Below are positions 27,648-36,915 of a stretch of DNA of 64,000 nucleotides, piece by piece. Both the position numbers and the translations under genes were made by a program. The notes below the pieces were generated by a model. The model searched no databases. It saw only the letters and a list, made by a program, of their open reading frames with translations, and had not been told where the DNA came from. The number at the start of each line of letters is the position of its first letter. Positions within the stretch are counted from its first letter, which is position 1. The stretch is from Rhizobium grahamii (GTDB lineage Bacteria; Pseudomonadota; Alphaproteobacteria; Rhizobiales; Rhizobiaceae), in NCBI RefSeq assembly GCF_009498215.1, contig NZ_CP043498.1, positions 2,572,501 through 2,636,500 of the forward strand, written 5' to 3'.

Positions 27648-28235
27648 ATGCGAACTTCCCTAATACTTTCCATGCTGGCCGCAGCATTGACGATGCTGCC
27701 CAGCGAAGGCTCCGCAGGTTCGATGCTGCGCGCCTCGCGTTCGATAGGCGCCCCGATCGGCTTCCCATCCGCCTGCGCGCGCTATGCTTGGCTGTGCCAC
27801 AATCAGGGCGGCGGCAAGATCAGCGACGATGCCGCAATGCCCGTCCTGCAGCGCGTCAACCGCAGCGTCAACGCCAGCGTAAGACCTGCGCTGGACATTT
27901 CGACATCAGGAAAGTCGGAGTACTGGTCCCTGCCGATCGATAACCGCGGTGATTGCGAGGACTACGCCCTTCTTAAGCTGAAAACGCTCCTCGACGCGGG
28001 CTTTCCATCGAACAAGCTGTCCATGTCGGTGGTGCTTGACCGCCGCGGCAACAACCACGTCGTGCTTTTGGCAAGGCTGAACGCGGGTGACTATGTATTG
28101 GACAATCTCTCCGGAAGCGTCAGGACCTGGGAAAGCACAGGCTACACGTTTCTCGCCAGCCAGAACTTCAGCAACAAGGGAGCATGGCAGGTAACGCTTG
28201 CCGGCCCACGCGCAGGGCAGTTCTCGGGAACCTGA
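27648..28235 (+). CDS. Periplasmic transglutaminase-like cysteine protease, DUF920/LapG-like (copy 1)
   Basis: This 195-residue protein has a signal peptide (LSMLAAALTMLPSEGSAG) and the catalytic Cys in NRGDCEDYALLK, a His in NNHVVLLAR and an Asp in VLDNLSGSV, the Cys-His-Asp triad of bacterial transglutaminase-like cysteine proteinases. The best studied member, LapG, releases LapA-type adhesins and is held back by LapD when c-di-GMP is high. Its start (ATG 27648) gives the signal peptide. A paralog lies at 29915, with a repeat protein between them. The substrate here is unknown. Confidence 0.9.
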   Translation: MRTSLILSMLAAALTMLPSEGSAGSMLRASRSIGAPIGFPSACARYAWLCHNQGGGKISDDAAMPVLQRVNRSVNASVRPALDISTSGKSEYWSLPIDNRGDCEDYALLKLKTLLDAGFPSNKLSMSVVLDRRGNNHVVLLARLNAGDYVLDNLSGSVRTWESTGYTFLASQNFSNKGAWQVTLAGPRAGQFSGT

Positions 28236-28278
28236 TTTCCAGCCAGTCGCCGCTCCGCAACAAGCACCTTGATTCAGA

Positions 28279-28303
28279 AAGCCCGGGCGATTGCCCGGGC
28301 TTG
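28279..28303 (+). terminator. Terminator after DUF920 copy 1
   Basis: GCCCGGGC, loop GATT, GCCCGGGC forms a very stable hairpin about 45 bases past the stop; the following T run is short (TTG). Confidence 0.6.
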
Positions 28304-28404
28304 ATGTTGATGAATCGAGGAGAAGGTGGCGGCTTTTCCTATTGCCGCCTTCCTCCGTGGGGTCGCTCGAAGTGCGGTAGACTTCGAACGACCATAGACC
28401 GACG

Positions 28405-29730
28405 TTAAGTGGGGCTATTACCACCAGGGCCGTGGCCACCAGGTCCGTTGCCGCCGGGGCCGTTACCACCAGGTCCGTTGCCGCCAGGGCCGTTACCGCC
28501 AGGTCCGTTGCCGCCAGGGCCGTTACCACCAGGGCCGTTGCCGCCAGGGCCGTTACCACCAGGGCCGTTGCCGCCAGGTCCGTTGCCGCCAGGGCCGTTA
28601 CCACCAGGGCCGTTACCGCCGGGTCCGTTGCCGCCAGGTCCGTTACCGCCAGGGCCGTTACCGCCGGGTCCGTTGCCGCCAGGGCCGTTACCACCAGGGC
28701 CGTTACCGCCGGGTCCGTTGCCGCCAGGTCCGTTACCGCCAGGGCCGTTACCGCCGGGTCCGTTGCCGCCAGGGCCGTTACCACCAGGGCCGTTGCCGCC
28801 AGGGCCGTTACCACCAGGGCCGTTGCCGCCAGGGCCGTTACCACCAGGGCCGTTACCGCCAGGACCGTTGCCGCCAGGTCCGTTGCCGCCAGGGCCGTTA
28901 CCGCCAGGACCGTTGCCGCCAGGTCCGTTGCCGCCAGGGCCGTTACCACCAGGGCCGTTACCGCCAGGACCGTCATCATCACCAGGGCCGCGCGGACCCT
29001 TAGGTCCATGACCGTGACCACTTTGCTGGCCCCATCCACCGGCATGATCCTTGCCGCCGTGATGTTTCGGCCCATGACCATCGTTATCGCGTGGATCTTT
29101 CGGTCCGCCCCATGGGCCGCCCCATGGGCCGCCCCAATGACCCTTCGGTCCATGACCATTGTGGCCATGATCTCTCGGTCCGGGACCATTGTGATCGCCC
29201 GGATCTCTCGGACCATCACCATCACCATCACCATGGCCATGACCGTGGTGACCTCTCGGGCCAGGACCGTTGTGATCACCCGGGTCGCCATGGCCGTGAC
29301 CAGGACCTTTCGGTCCATGACCGTGGTGATCGCCCGGGTCCCTCGGTCCGTGACCGTCATGACCATGACCGTTATGGTGGCCCTTCCCGTGCCCCTTGCC
29401 ATGATCGCGATCATGATGACGCCCATGGTGGCGACCATGGCCGCGGCCATTGTCATCATCGTCATCATCGCCCGGATCGGAAACGCTGCTACCGCCGGTG
29501 CTCGCCGTTTCGCTGCCATTCGACGATCCGTTGCGACCACCGTTGCGGTCATGATTATCGTCGAGGAACGGGTTGTCGAAGATCGTTTGGACCGGGAAGC
29601 AAAGGCGCTCCTCAATCGATCCTGGTATGACGTTATTGCAGTTCAGATTGAGCGACTGCGCGCCCGCCAGGCTGGTTCCCGCCAGTAGAAATCCGGCACC
29701 GACGGAGAGCTTGATTAGAGTTCTGTTCAT
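28405..29730 (-). CDS. Secreted His/Gly/Asp-rich protein with about 37 GPGGN repeats
   Basis: This 441-residue protein begins with a signal peptide (VGAGFLLAGTSLAGAQ), then a short globular segment with two Cys residues (NCNNV and RLCFP). Next is a Ser/Asp-rich linker with a run of Asp, a long region rich in HGHGP, DPGDHNGPGP and HHG repeats, and finally about 37 nearly identical GPGGN units ending GPGGNSPT. The His-rich region could bind metal; the PGGN tract is elastin/collagen-like in composition. The ATG at 29730 follows GGGAGTG; a further in-frame ATG at 29745 lacks an RBS. I do not recognise a family. Confidence 0.75.
   Translation of the reverse strand: MNRTLIKLSVGAGFLLAGTSLAGAQSLNLNCNNVIPGSIEERLCFPVQTIFDNPFLDDNHDRNGGRNGSSNGSETASTGGSSVSDPGDDDDDDNGRGHGRHHGRHHDRDHGKGHGKGHHNGHGHDGHGPRDPGDHHGHGPKGPGHGHGDPGDHNGPGPRGHHGHGHGDGDGDGPRDPGDHNGPGPRDHGHNGHGPKGHWGGPWGGPWGGPKDPRDNDGHGPKHHGGKDHAGGWGQQSGHGHGPKGPRGPGDDDGPGGNGPGGNGPGGNGPGGNGPGGNGPGGNGPGGNGPGGNGPGGNGPGGNGPGGNGPGGNGPGGNGPGGNGPGGNGPGGNGPGGNGPGGNGPGGNGPGGNGPGGNGPGGNGPGGNGPGGNGPGGNGPGGNGPGGNGPGGNGPGGNGPGGNGPGGNGPGGNGPGGNGPGGNGPGGNGPGGHGPGGNSPT
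28409..28975 (-). repeat. 15-bp tandem repeat array encoding GPGGN
   Basis: About 37 tandem copies of a 15-bp unit, on the plus strand like CCGTTACCACCAGGG with third-base variants, code for GPGGN in the minus frame. Because the unit is a multiple of three, the other frames also stay open and are artefacts. Variation falls mostly at third codon positions, implying selection on the protein. Confidence 0.9.
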
Positions 29731-29914
29731 ATTGCTCACTCCCATAGTTAACGTGACGTCAACGAGGTAGTGTTATATTAGGGTGGACTAATTTTGAAAG
29801 GAGACATAAAACATAGGGGGCGTACTCAATTCGGCTGCAATTGCATTATTAAGTACTACCGTGTCATCCAATGGTAGGATCTGAGCATTTATGAAGCAAA
29901 ACAAGGAGATTTAT

Positions 29915-30502
29915 ATGCGGCGAATTATGGCAATTGTGGGTTTTGTTGTATCTATTCCTGCCCTTTCTAGTCAAAGCTTTGCTGGATCAGAAATTCCAGC
30001 CAGCAGATCTATTGCAGCTCCGATCGGTTTTAGTTCCGCATGTGCACGTTACGGCTGGGTCTGCCGTAACAATAGTGGCGGCAGGGTCGGGGACGGCGAA
30101 GCACTTCGTGCATTACAGCAAGTCAATCGATACGTTAACTCCCGGGTCACGCCCGTGGAGGATCGTACCACAACGGGACGCTCCGAGTATTGGTCCCTTC
30201 CCGTCAACAATCGGGGCGACTGCGAGGATTACGCGCTCCTGAAGATGAAGACGCTTATCGATATCGGGTTTCCGGCCAACAAGCTGGCCCTCTCTGTCGT
30301 GCTTGACCGTCACGGTGGAAACCATCTCGTTCTGCTCGCCCGGTTGCCCTCGGGCGATTACGTACTGGACAATCTCAGCGGCAGCGTGAAACCGTGGCAC
30401 CGCACGGGGTACACCTTCCTCGCCAGTCAGAATTTCAAGAGGAAGGGTAGCTGGCAAGTAACGCTGGCAGGCCCGCGCGCCAGCCAGTTCATCAAGAGCT
30501 GA
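29915..30502 (+). CDS. Periplasmic transglutaminase-like cysteine protease, DUF920/LapG-like (copy 2)
   Basis: A paralog of the gene at 27648, with 195 residues. The signal peptide is VGFVVSIPALSSQSFAG, and the catalytic motifs NRGDCEDYALLK, GNHLVLLAR and LDNLSGSV are all retained. The ATG at 29915 is preceded by AAGGAG; an upstream ATG at 29891 has none. The first 100 bases are more AT-rich than the rest. It faces away from the repeat-protein gene across a 184-base AT-rich gap that must hold both promoters. A terminator follows at 30532. Confidence 0.9.
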   Translation: MRRIMAIVGFVVSIPALSSQSFAGSEIPASRSIAAPIGFSSACARYGWVCRNNSGGRVGDGEALRALQQVNRYVNSRVTPVEDRTTTGRSEYWSLPVNNRGDCEDYALLKMKTLIDIGFPANKLALSVVLDRHGGNHLVLLARLPSGDYVLDNLSGSVKPWHRTGYTFLASQNFKRKGSWQVTLAGPRASQFIKS

Positions 30503-30531
30503 CGCGCTACGCGTTGCGAAAACATGAAATC

Positions 30532-30554
30532 GGGCCGCCTCAGCGGCCCTTTTT
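30532..30554 (+). terminator. Rho-independent terminator after DUF920 copy 2
   Basis: GGGCCGC, loop CTCA, GCGGCCC followed by TTTTT. It lies between the convergent DUF920 copy 2 and kdpE, and ends the plus-strand gene. Confidence 0.85.
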
Positions 30555-30577
30555 CTTGGGATAGCGCGACATCAGAC

Positions 30578-31279
30578 CTAGGAGGTCGGATCTGCTTCCC
30601 GCAGACGATAGCCGACACCCGTCTCCGTCGTGATGTACTGGGGCTGATCGGGCGCTTCCTCGATCTTCTGGCGCAGCTGCCGGACGTAGACGCGCAGATA
30701 CTGTACATCCGCGGCAGGTCCCCAGATCTGTTTCAGCAGGAACTGGTGTGTCAGCACCTTGCCTGCGTGCTGGGCAAGCACACGCAGAATATCGTATTCC
30801 TTCGGTGACAGCTTGATCTCCCGCTCGTCCACCTTGACGATGCGCTTGACCAGATCGATCGACAGCCCCCCGGTGCGGAAAATTGCCTTCTCCCCCTGCT
30901 GCTGCAGGCGATGACGCAGCGCGACCCGGATCCGCGCGCCGAGCTCGTTCATGCCGAACGGCTTCGTCACATAATCGTCCGCCCCCGTCTCCAGCGCCTT
31001 GACGATCCCGGCCTCGTCCGTTCGGCTCGACAGGATAACGACAGGCGTTGCGATCCCCTGCTCCCGCCATTCCCGCAACAGGTCGTGGCCCGGCGTATCC
31101 GGCAGGCCGAGATCGAGAACGATCAGGTCGGGCGGTGTCTCCTCGGCGGAACGGCGCGCGGCAGACGCATCGGCCGCCTCCTGCACGTCATAGCCCTGCG
31201 CCGTCAAACCGACGCGCAACAGCCTGCGGATCGGCGGCTCGTCGTCGACGACGAGAATTTTCACGGGTGAACCGGTCAT
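30578..31279 (-). CDS. kdpE: KdpE, response regulator of the Kdp system
   Basis: This 233-residue OmpR-type regulator has a receiver domain (VVDDEPPIRRLL; phospho-acceptor Asp in LIVLDLGLPD near residue 55) and a C-terminal winged helix (ISPKEYDIL-like LSPKEYDILRVLAQHAGKV). It is phosphorylated by KdpD and activates kdp transcription under potassium limitation. The ATG overlaps the kdpD stop (ATGA at 31276-31279). It is the last gene of the operon. Confidence 0.95.
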   Translation of the reverse strand: MTGSPVKILVVDDEPPIRRLLRVGLTAQGYDVQEAADASAARRSAEETPPDLIVLDLGLPDTPGHDLLREWREQGIATPVVILSSRTDEAGIVKALETGADDYVTKPFGMNELGARIRVALRHRLQQQGEKAIFRTGGLSIDLVKRIVKVDEREIKLSPKEYDILRVLAQHAGKVLTHQFLLKQIWGPAADVQYLRVYVRQLRQKIEEAPDQPQYITTETGVGYRLREADPTS

Positions 31280-33999
31280 TTGAATTCTTCCAACTTGGGA
31301 ATGTCGTGTGGTCTCGGAAGACGGATCGTAAAGATCGCGCCCTGGTGGTCGGTGCGGTTTCCGGCGACAATCCGGCCCCCCATCGCCTCGATGAAACCGC
31401 GGCAGATGGAAAGGCCGAGCCCGGTCCCGGCGCGCACCTGATCGCCCTTCCTAACGCGATAGAAGGTATCGAAGATGCGATCGAGGTCACCCGGGGGAAT
31501 TCCAGGCCCCGCATCCCCGACCTGCACCAACACCTGATCGCCGCTCGCCCATCCCTTGATATCGATGACTGTATTCTCGGGGGCATACTTCGACGCGTTG
31601 TCGAGCAGATTGAACAGAACCTGCTCAAGGAGCACCGGATCAACGCGAACCGCGGGAAGATCCTCGGCGATCCTGACCTCGATCGAGTGATGCACGAGAA
31701 TCTTCGCGGCGCGGCGCAGTGCGGTGCCGACGATGTCGCCAACATCGTGCAGGGCGTAGTTCGGTTCCATGGCGCCGGATTCGATCCGCGTCATGTCGAG
31801 AAGATTGGCGATGAACCGGTTGAGCCGTTCGGATTCGTCGACAACGGTGGACAGGAGATCACGCCTGTCGTCTTCCGGAAGAGACGCGAAGTAGTCGCGC
31901 AAGGTGGTCGATGCTCCGAGGACGGCGGCAAGCGGCGTCTTCAGATCATGCGAGATCGACGTCAGCAGAGCCGAGCGCAGCCGGTCCGCTTCGGCTGCAA
32001 GTTTTGCCTGATCCACATCCGCGACCAGCTGCACGCGCTCGATCGCAAGTGCTGCCTGGTCGGCGAGCGCATCAAGGAGGCGTTGTTGCTCGGGGGTCAG
32101 CAGCGGACCATCGCGTCGATCACTGTCGAGCCCAATGACACCGACCGCCGTGCGCCCGGTCCGCAACGGAACATAAAGGCGCTTGGCGCCCGGGAGCGTG
32201 TCCGCACCGCGTCCGGCCGCATGGTTGTGCTCCCAGGCCCAGCGCGCTGCGGCGATATCCGCGTCGTCGAGCGTATCGTCAGGCGGATAGCCTGCCCTGA
32301 CGGCGATGGTCCCGTCCTCCGGCAACAGCAGCACGACCCGGACCTTCAGCATCGACGCGATCTGGAATGCGGTCGCCCAGAGCACGTCGTCAAGCGTTCC
32401 GGTGCCCGCAAGCTTCTTGGAAAATAGATAGAGATCTTCCGTCGTTCGGGCGCGTTGCCGCGCCGCGGATGCCTGCCGCTGAACCGTCGCTGTCAGGTTG
32501 CTGGCGATAACAGCCACGCCGAGGAAAAAGAACAGGGCAAGCACGCTGTCCGGATCGCTTATGGTCAGCGTGTAGCGCGGCTGCAGGAAGAAGAAGTTGA
32601 ACGACAGCGCTCCGATCACGCAGGCATAGAGCGCGGGACGCAAGCCGTGAAGCACCGCCGACGTCAGCACCGCCATGAGGAACACGAGCGCGAGGTTCCG
32701 AACATCGAGGACCTGATCGAGAACGACGCCGGCGCCGAGCGCGACGACGACATAGACCGTTGCCAGCAGATACGCCCGGATATCGAAGGCAGCAACCGGC
32801 GCTGCAGGCTTCACGCCGCGTTGCGGCGAAACCGTCAGCTCGTCACCGGAGATGACATGGACGCTGATGTGTCCCGCCTTGCGGATCAACAGGCCGGCCG
32901 TGGACGGGCGCAGCCAATCGCGCCATGCCGGCTGGCGGGGCGCCCCGATGACGATGTGCGTGACATTGTTCGGCGCCGCGTAGCGCATCAGCTCTTCCGA
33001 AACCTCGCGCCCCGGAAGGGTGACGGCTTCGCCGCCCAGCTGTTCGGCAAGACGCAGGTTGGCCGCGATCGCATCGCGCTGTGTCTCGCTGAGATTGATG
33101 GACCTGTTGGTCTCGACATAGACGGCCGCCCAGGGCGCCCGCAGCCGCGATGCCATTCGCGCGGCATATCTGACCAGCGACGCCGAACTTGTGTGGTCGT
33201 CGATCGAAACGACAACGCGTTCGCCCGCAGCCCAGGGACCAGAGATCGCGTGCGCCTGCATGTGATTGAGTAGCTGATCGTCCACGCGCTGCGCCGTCTT
33301 GCGCAGCGCCAGTTCGCGAAGGGCGGTCAGATTGCCCGGCGTGAAGTAGTTGGTAAGCGCCCTCTCCGCCGTCTTCGGAAAGTAGACCTTCCCGTCGTGA
33401 AGCCGCTTGATGAGATCGTCGGGTGTCAGATCGATGATTTCGACGTCATCCGCCATGTCCACGATCGAATCCGGCACTGTCTCGCGAACCCGGATGCGGG
33501 TGATCTGCGAGACGACGTCGTTCAGGCTCTCGATGTGCTGAACATTCAGCGTCGAATAGACATCGATGCCGCGGTCGAGCAATTCCTTCACATCGAGATA
33601 GCGCTTCGGATGCCGGCTGCCGTCGGCATTCGTGTGCGCAAGTTCATCGACGAGAACAAGATCCGGCTTACGCGCGAGGATGGCATCGAGGTCCATCTCC
33701 TCGAGCTTGCGCCCCTTGTAGTCCACCGCCACGCGCGGAATGATCTCGAAGCCGTCGAGGAGCGCCTGGGTTTCAACGCGACCGTGCGTCTCGACGACGC
33801 CGACGACGACATCGACGCCGTCGGCAACCTTCGCCCGCCCGGACATCAGCATTTCGTAAGTCTTGCCGACGCCCGGAGCAGCCCCGAGAAAGATTTTCAA
33901 TCGCCCTCTGCCCTCGGCCTGCGCCTTTTCGAGCAACGCTTCCGGCGACGGCCTCAAATTCTGGTCACGAACGTCTTCTGGCATCGGTTCTCGGTTCAT
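31276..33999 (-). CDS. kdpD: KdpD, sensor histidine kinase of the Kdp system
   Basis: This is the KdpD osmosensing/potassium-sensing kinase. The N-terminal cytoplasmic region has Walker A GAAPGVGKTYEML and a universal-stress-like domain (GAPRQPAWRDWLRPSTAG). Four central membrane helices (about 405-500) are followed by a GAF-like segment, the phospho-accepting His in SHDLKTPLAAVLGAS and the ATPase box NLLDNASKYAP and GTGLGLSICRGF. ATG 33999 is used; the open frame has a TTG start at 34026 and another ATG at 33984, so the exact start is uncertain. It lies 33 bases after kdpC. Confidence 0.94.
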   Translation of the reverse strand: MNREPMPEDVRDQNLRPSPEALLEKAQAEGRGRLKIFLGAAPGVGKTYEMLMSGRAKVADGVDVVVGVVETHGRVETQALLDGFEIIPRVAVDYKGRKLEEMDLDAILARKPDLVLVDELAHTNADGSRHPKRYLDVKELLDRGIDVYSTLNVQHIESLNDVVSQITRIRVRETVPDSIVDMADDVEIIDLTPDDLIKRLHDGKVYFPKTAERALTNYFTPGNLTALRELALRKTAQRVDDQLLNHMQAHAISGPWAAGERVVVSIDDHTSSASLVRYAARMASRLRAPWAAVYVETNRSINLSETQRDAIAANLRLAEQLGGEAVTLPGREVSEELMRYAAPNNVTHIVIGAPRQPAWRDWLRPSTAGLLIRKAGHISVHVISGDELTVSPQRGVKPAAPVAAFDIRAYLLATVYVVVALGAGVVLDQVLDVRNLALVFLMAVLTSAVLHGLRPALYACVIGALSFNFFFLQPRYTLTISDPDSVLALFFFLGVAVIASNLTATVQRQASAARQRARTTEDLYLFSKKLAGTGTLDDVLWATAFQIASMLKVRVVLLLPEDGTIAVRAGYPPDDTLDDADIAAARWAWEHNHAAGRGADTLPGAKRLYVPLRTGRTAVGVIGLDSDRRDGPLLTPEQQRLLDALADQAALAIERVQLVADVDQAKLAAEADRLRSALLTSISHDLKTPLAAVLGASTTLRDYFASLPEDDRRDLLSTVVDESERLNRFIANLLDMTRIESGAMEPNYALHDVGDIVGTALRRAAKILVHHSIEVRIAEDLPAVRVDPVLLEQVLFNLLDNASKYAPENTVIDIKGWASGDQVLVQVGDAGPGIPPGDLDRIFDTFYRVRKGDQVRAGTGLGLSICRGFIEAMGGRIVAGNRTDHQGAIFTIRLPRPHDIPKLEEFK

Positions 34000-34032
34000 C
34001 GCGTGGCCCGCAGGGCGTGCGGGCAATCTATC

Positions 34033-34602
34033 TTATCTAACCGTTGCGCTGTCCAGCTTCTCGTTGAGAGCAAGAACATTTACAACGGGTTCGCCGAGAA
34101 CCCCGAGTTCACGGGGCTCCACGGCAGCATCGACCAGCGCCTTCAGCTTGGCTTCATCGATGCCGCGCGCCTTGGCAACGCGAGGCACCTGAAAATAAGC
34201 AGCTTCAGGCGAGATGTGTGGATCGAGACCACTGCCCGAGGCGGTGACGAGATCGGCCGGAACCTCTGCATCGGGGTTGGTGGCCTTGGCCGCATCGTAA
34301 TCCGCCTTGACGCGGTCGAGCAGCTTCTGGCTCGTCGGTCCTAGGTTGGAACCGGACGAGCTGGCGGCATTGTATCCGTCACCTGCCGCAGAGGGCCTGC
34401 CGTGGAAATAGCGATCGCTCGTGAAGGCTTGGCCGATCAACGTCGACCCGACGACGGTTCCGTTCTTTTCGATGAGGCTGCCATTCGCCTGTGCCGGAAG
34501 GATTGCCTGGGCAATCCCGGTCATCCCCAACGGATAGAGGAGACCTGTTATGGCGGTTGTTGCGACGATCATGACGATCGCGGGACGCAGTTGTTTCAAC
34601 AT
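34033..34602 (-). CDS. kdpC: KdpC, potassium-transporting ATPase C subunit
   Basis: The 189-residue accessory subunit of the KdpFABC potassium pump has one N-terminal membrane helix (about residues 8-30) and a periplasmic domain with [16 protein letters not shown] and [17 protein letters not shown], both KdpC hallmarks. It follows kdpB after 11 bases. It helps assemble or gate the pump. Confidence 0.97.
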   Translation of the reverse strand: MLKQLRPAIVMIVATTAITGLLYPLGMTGIAQAILPAQANGSLIEKNGTVVGSTLIGQAFTSDRYFHGRPSAAGDGYNAASSSGSNLGPTSQKLLDRVKADYDAAKATNPDAEVPADLVTASGSGLDPHISPEAAYFQVPRVAKARGIDEAKLKALVDAAVEPRELGVLGEPVVNVLALNEKLDSATVR

Positions 34603-34613
34603 GAGTGTTCTCC

Positions 34614-36701
34614 TTAGGCGAGGCCGATTGCGGTGATCAGCATGTCGATCGCCTTGATACCAATGAACGGAACGATGATGCCGCCGAGGCCATAGATCAG
34701 CAGGTTGCGGGATAGCAGCGCGCCTGCGCCAACCGGCCGGTAGCGAACGCCCCGCAGCGACAGCGGAATGAGGGCGATGATGATCAGGGCGTTGAAGATG
34801 ATCGCCGACAGGATCGCGCTTTGCGGCGTTGCAAGGCCCATAACGTTCAATTTCGACAACTGCGGATAGAAGGTCAGGAACATCGCCGGAATGATCGCGA
34901 AGTACTTGGCGACGTCGTTGGCGATCGAGAACGTCGTCAGGGCACCGCGCGTCATCAACAGCTGCTTGCCGATCTCGACGATCTCGATGAGTTTCGTCGG
35001 GTCGCTGTCGAGGTCGACCATGTTGCCGGCCTCGCGGGCGGCGACCGTGCCGGTGTTCATGGCAACGCCGACATCGGCCTGAGCGAGCGCGGGCGCGTCA
35101 TTCGTGCCGTCGCCGCACATAGCGACGAGCTTGCCCTTCGCCTGTTCCTCGCGGATCAGCGACAGCTTGTTTTCAGGTGTCGCCTGGGCGAGGAAATCGT
35201 CGACACCGGCTTCCGCTGCGATCGCCGCTGCCGTCATCGGATTATCGCCGGTGATCATCACCGTGCGGATGCCCATGCGCCGCAGCTCCGCGAAGCGCTC
35301 GCGAATGCCGCCCTTGACGATATCCTTGAGCTGGATGACGCCGAGCAGGCGCCCATCACGAGCGACGGCCAGGGGCGTTCCACCGGCCTTGGCGATCTCG
35401 TCGGCAATGGCTTGAAGCTCGCGCACGCTCTCGCTGTTGGAGCGCAGGGCAATGACCGCGTTGCCGGACGCCAGCGTCGCGCCACCATCGACATAGGCGA
35501 GCACCGCATCGACAGCACCCTTGCGGATCAGCGAACCCTCAAGGTCCACGCCGCTCATGCGCGTCTGCGCGGTGAATGGCACGAAGGTCGCCTTCAGGGT
35601 GCCCATGTCACGACCACGCAGGCCGTATTTTTCCTTGGCGAGCACCACGATCGAACGGCCTTCCGGCGTCTCGTCGGCAAGCGACGCGAGCTGCGCCGCA
35701 TCGGCAAGCTCCTGCTCGCTGACGCCGCGTACAGGACGGAAAGAGGTCGCCTGGCGATTGCCGAGGGTGATCGTGCCGGTCTTGTCGAGGAGCAGCGTAT
35801 CGACGTCGCCGGCCGCTTCAACGGCACGTCCGGACATGGCAAGCACGTTGAACCGCACCAGCCGATCCATGCCGGCGATACCGATGGCCGACAGCAGCGC
35901 GCCGATCGTCGTCGGGATGAGCGTAACGAACAAGGCGACGAGAACGATGATCGGGATCGAGCCTCCGGCATAGGCGGCAAAGCTCGGAATGGTCGCGGTG
36001 GCGAGCACGAAGATCAGCGTCATGCCGGCGAGCAGGATGTTGAGCGCGATTTCGTTCGGCGTCTTCTGGCGTTCAGCACCCTCGACGAGCGCGATCATGC
36101 GATCGAGGAAGGTGGAGCCTGCAGCAGCCGTGATCCGGACGCGGATCCAGTCGGAAAGAACCTGCGTTCCGCCGGTGACGGCAGAGCGGTCGCCGCCGGA
36201 TTCGCGGATGACGGGTGCCGACTCGCCGGTGATGGCCGCTTCGTTGACCGAGGCAACACCTTCGACGACTTCACCGTCGGAGGGGATGATGTCCCCTGCT
36301 TCCACCAATACGAGGTCGCCGACCTTCAGGCTCGTGCCCGGCACCATGCGAAATGTCGTGCCGTTGCCGGCAGCCAGCAGCTTCGCCTGGGTTTCCGTGC
36401 GGGCCTTGCGAAGCGAGTCAGCCTGTGCCTTGCCACGCCCTTCTGCCACGGCCTCGGCAAAGTTCGCGAAGAGAACGGTGAACCAGAGCCAGAGATTGAT
36501 CTGGAATGAAAAGCCGAGATTGCCGCCACCGGTGACAAGGTCACGGATGAAGAGAACGGTGGTGAGCGCCGAAACAGTGGCGACGACGAACATCACCGGG
36601 TTTCTGGCGAGTGCCCGGGGGTCGAGCTTCCGGAAGGAAGCGGCGATCGCCGGAACGAGAATGCGAGAATCAAGGATACTCGCGGATTTTGCCTGGCCCA
36701 T
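34614..36701 (-). CDS. kdpB: KdpB, potassium-transporting P-type ATPase B subunit
   Basis: The 695-residue catalytic subunit has seven membrane helices, the phosphorylated Asp in [12 protein letters not shown], the TGES-like actuator motif [15 protein letters not shown], and the hinge [16 protein letters not shown]. It hydrolyses ATP to drive high-affinity potassium uptake through KdpA. Upstream, between it and kdpA, lies a 214-base gap holding a small membrane ORF. Confidence 0.98.
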   Translation of the reverse strand: MGQAKSASILDSRILVPAIAASFRKLDPRALARNPVMFVVATVSALTTVLFIRDLVTGGGNLGFSFQINLWLWFTVLFANFAEAVAEGRGKAQADSLRKARTETQAKLLAAGNGTTFRMVPGTSLKVGDLVLVEAGDIIPSDGEVVEGVASVNEAAITGESAPVIRESGGDRSAVTGGTQVLSDWIRVRITAAAGSTFLDRMIALVEGAERQKTPNEIALNILLAGMTLIFVLATATIPSFAAYAGGSIPIIVLVALFVTLIPTTIGALLSAIGIAGMDRLVRFNVLAMSGRAVEAAGDVDTLLLDKTGTITLGNRQATSFRPVRGVSEQELADAAQLASLADETPEGRSIVVLAKEKYGLRGRDMGTLKATFVPFTAQTRMSGVDLEGSLIRKGAVDAVLAYVDGGATLASGNAVIALRSNSESVRELQAIADEIAKAGGTPLAVARDGRLLGVIQLKDIVKGGIRERFAELRRMGIRTVMITGDNPMTAAAIAAEAGVDDFLAQATPENKLSLIREEQAKGKLVAMCGDGTNDAPALAQADVGVAMNTGTVAAREAGNMVDLDSDPTKLIEIVEIGKQLLMTRGALTTFSIANDVAKYFAIIPAMFLTFYPQLSKLNVMGLATPQSAILSAIIFNALIIIALIPLSLRGVRYRPVGAGALLSRNLLIYGLGGIIVPFIGIKAIDMLITAIGLA

Positions 36702-36750
36702 AAGAGAACTCCAGCCTTTAAAAACGAGGATACGAAGACCGCATTGGCGG

Positions 36751-36906
36751 TCAGCCCGAAATCAGTTTGAACGCGGCGACCGCCACCAGCAGCGCGGCCA
36801 ACATCACGAGAATGATGTTGGTGGCGCGTGTCGTGCCGCCCTCCCCCCGCCCCGACGAACCGGGGCGGGAAGGATGTCTGTGGCGCTTGAAGTGCCGTAC
36901 CAGCAT
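36751..36906 (-). CDS. Small membrane protein between kdpA and kdpB, 51 aa
   Basis: A 51-residue frame starts at ATG 36906 with GAGGAGCG as ribosome binding site. The basic, Arg/His-rich N-terminus ([14 protein letters not shown]) precedes a hydrophobic segment ([20 protein letters not shown], about residues 30-49). It begins ten bases after the kdpA stop and ends 49 bases before the kdpB start, exactly where a cotranslated small subunit would sit. Not one of the named Kdp subunits; function unknown. Confidence 0.65.
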   Translation of the reverse strand: MLVRHFKRHRHPSRPGSSGRGEGGTTRATNIILVMLAALLVAVAAFKLISG

Positions 36907-36915
36907 GGTCGCTCC

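Noticed and set aside
28409..29688. Plus-strand frames of 200 and 418 residues opposite the GPGGN repeat gene
   Set aside because: They read as PLPPG or ATRSVAARA repeats produced by the 15-bp unit in other frames; no RBS or signal peptide, and the minus frame has a good signal peptide and start.
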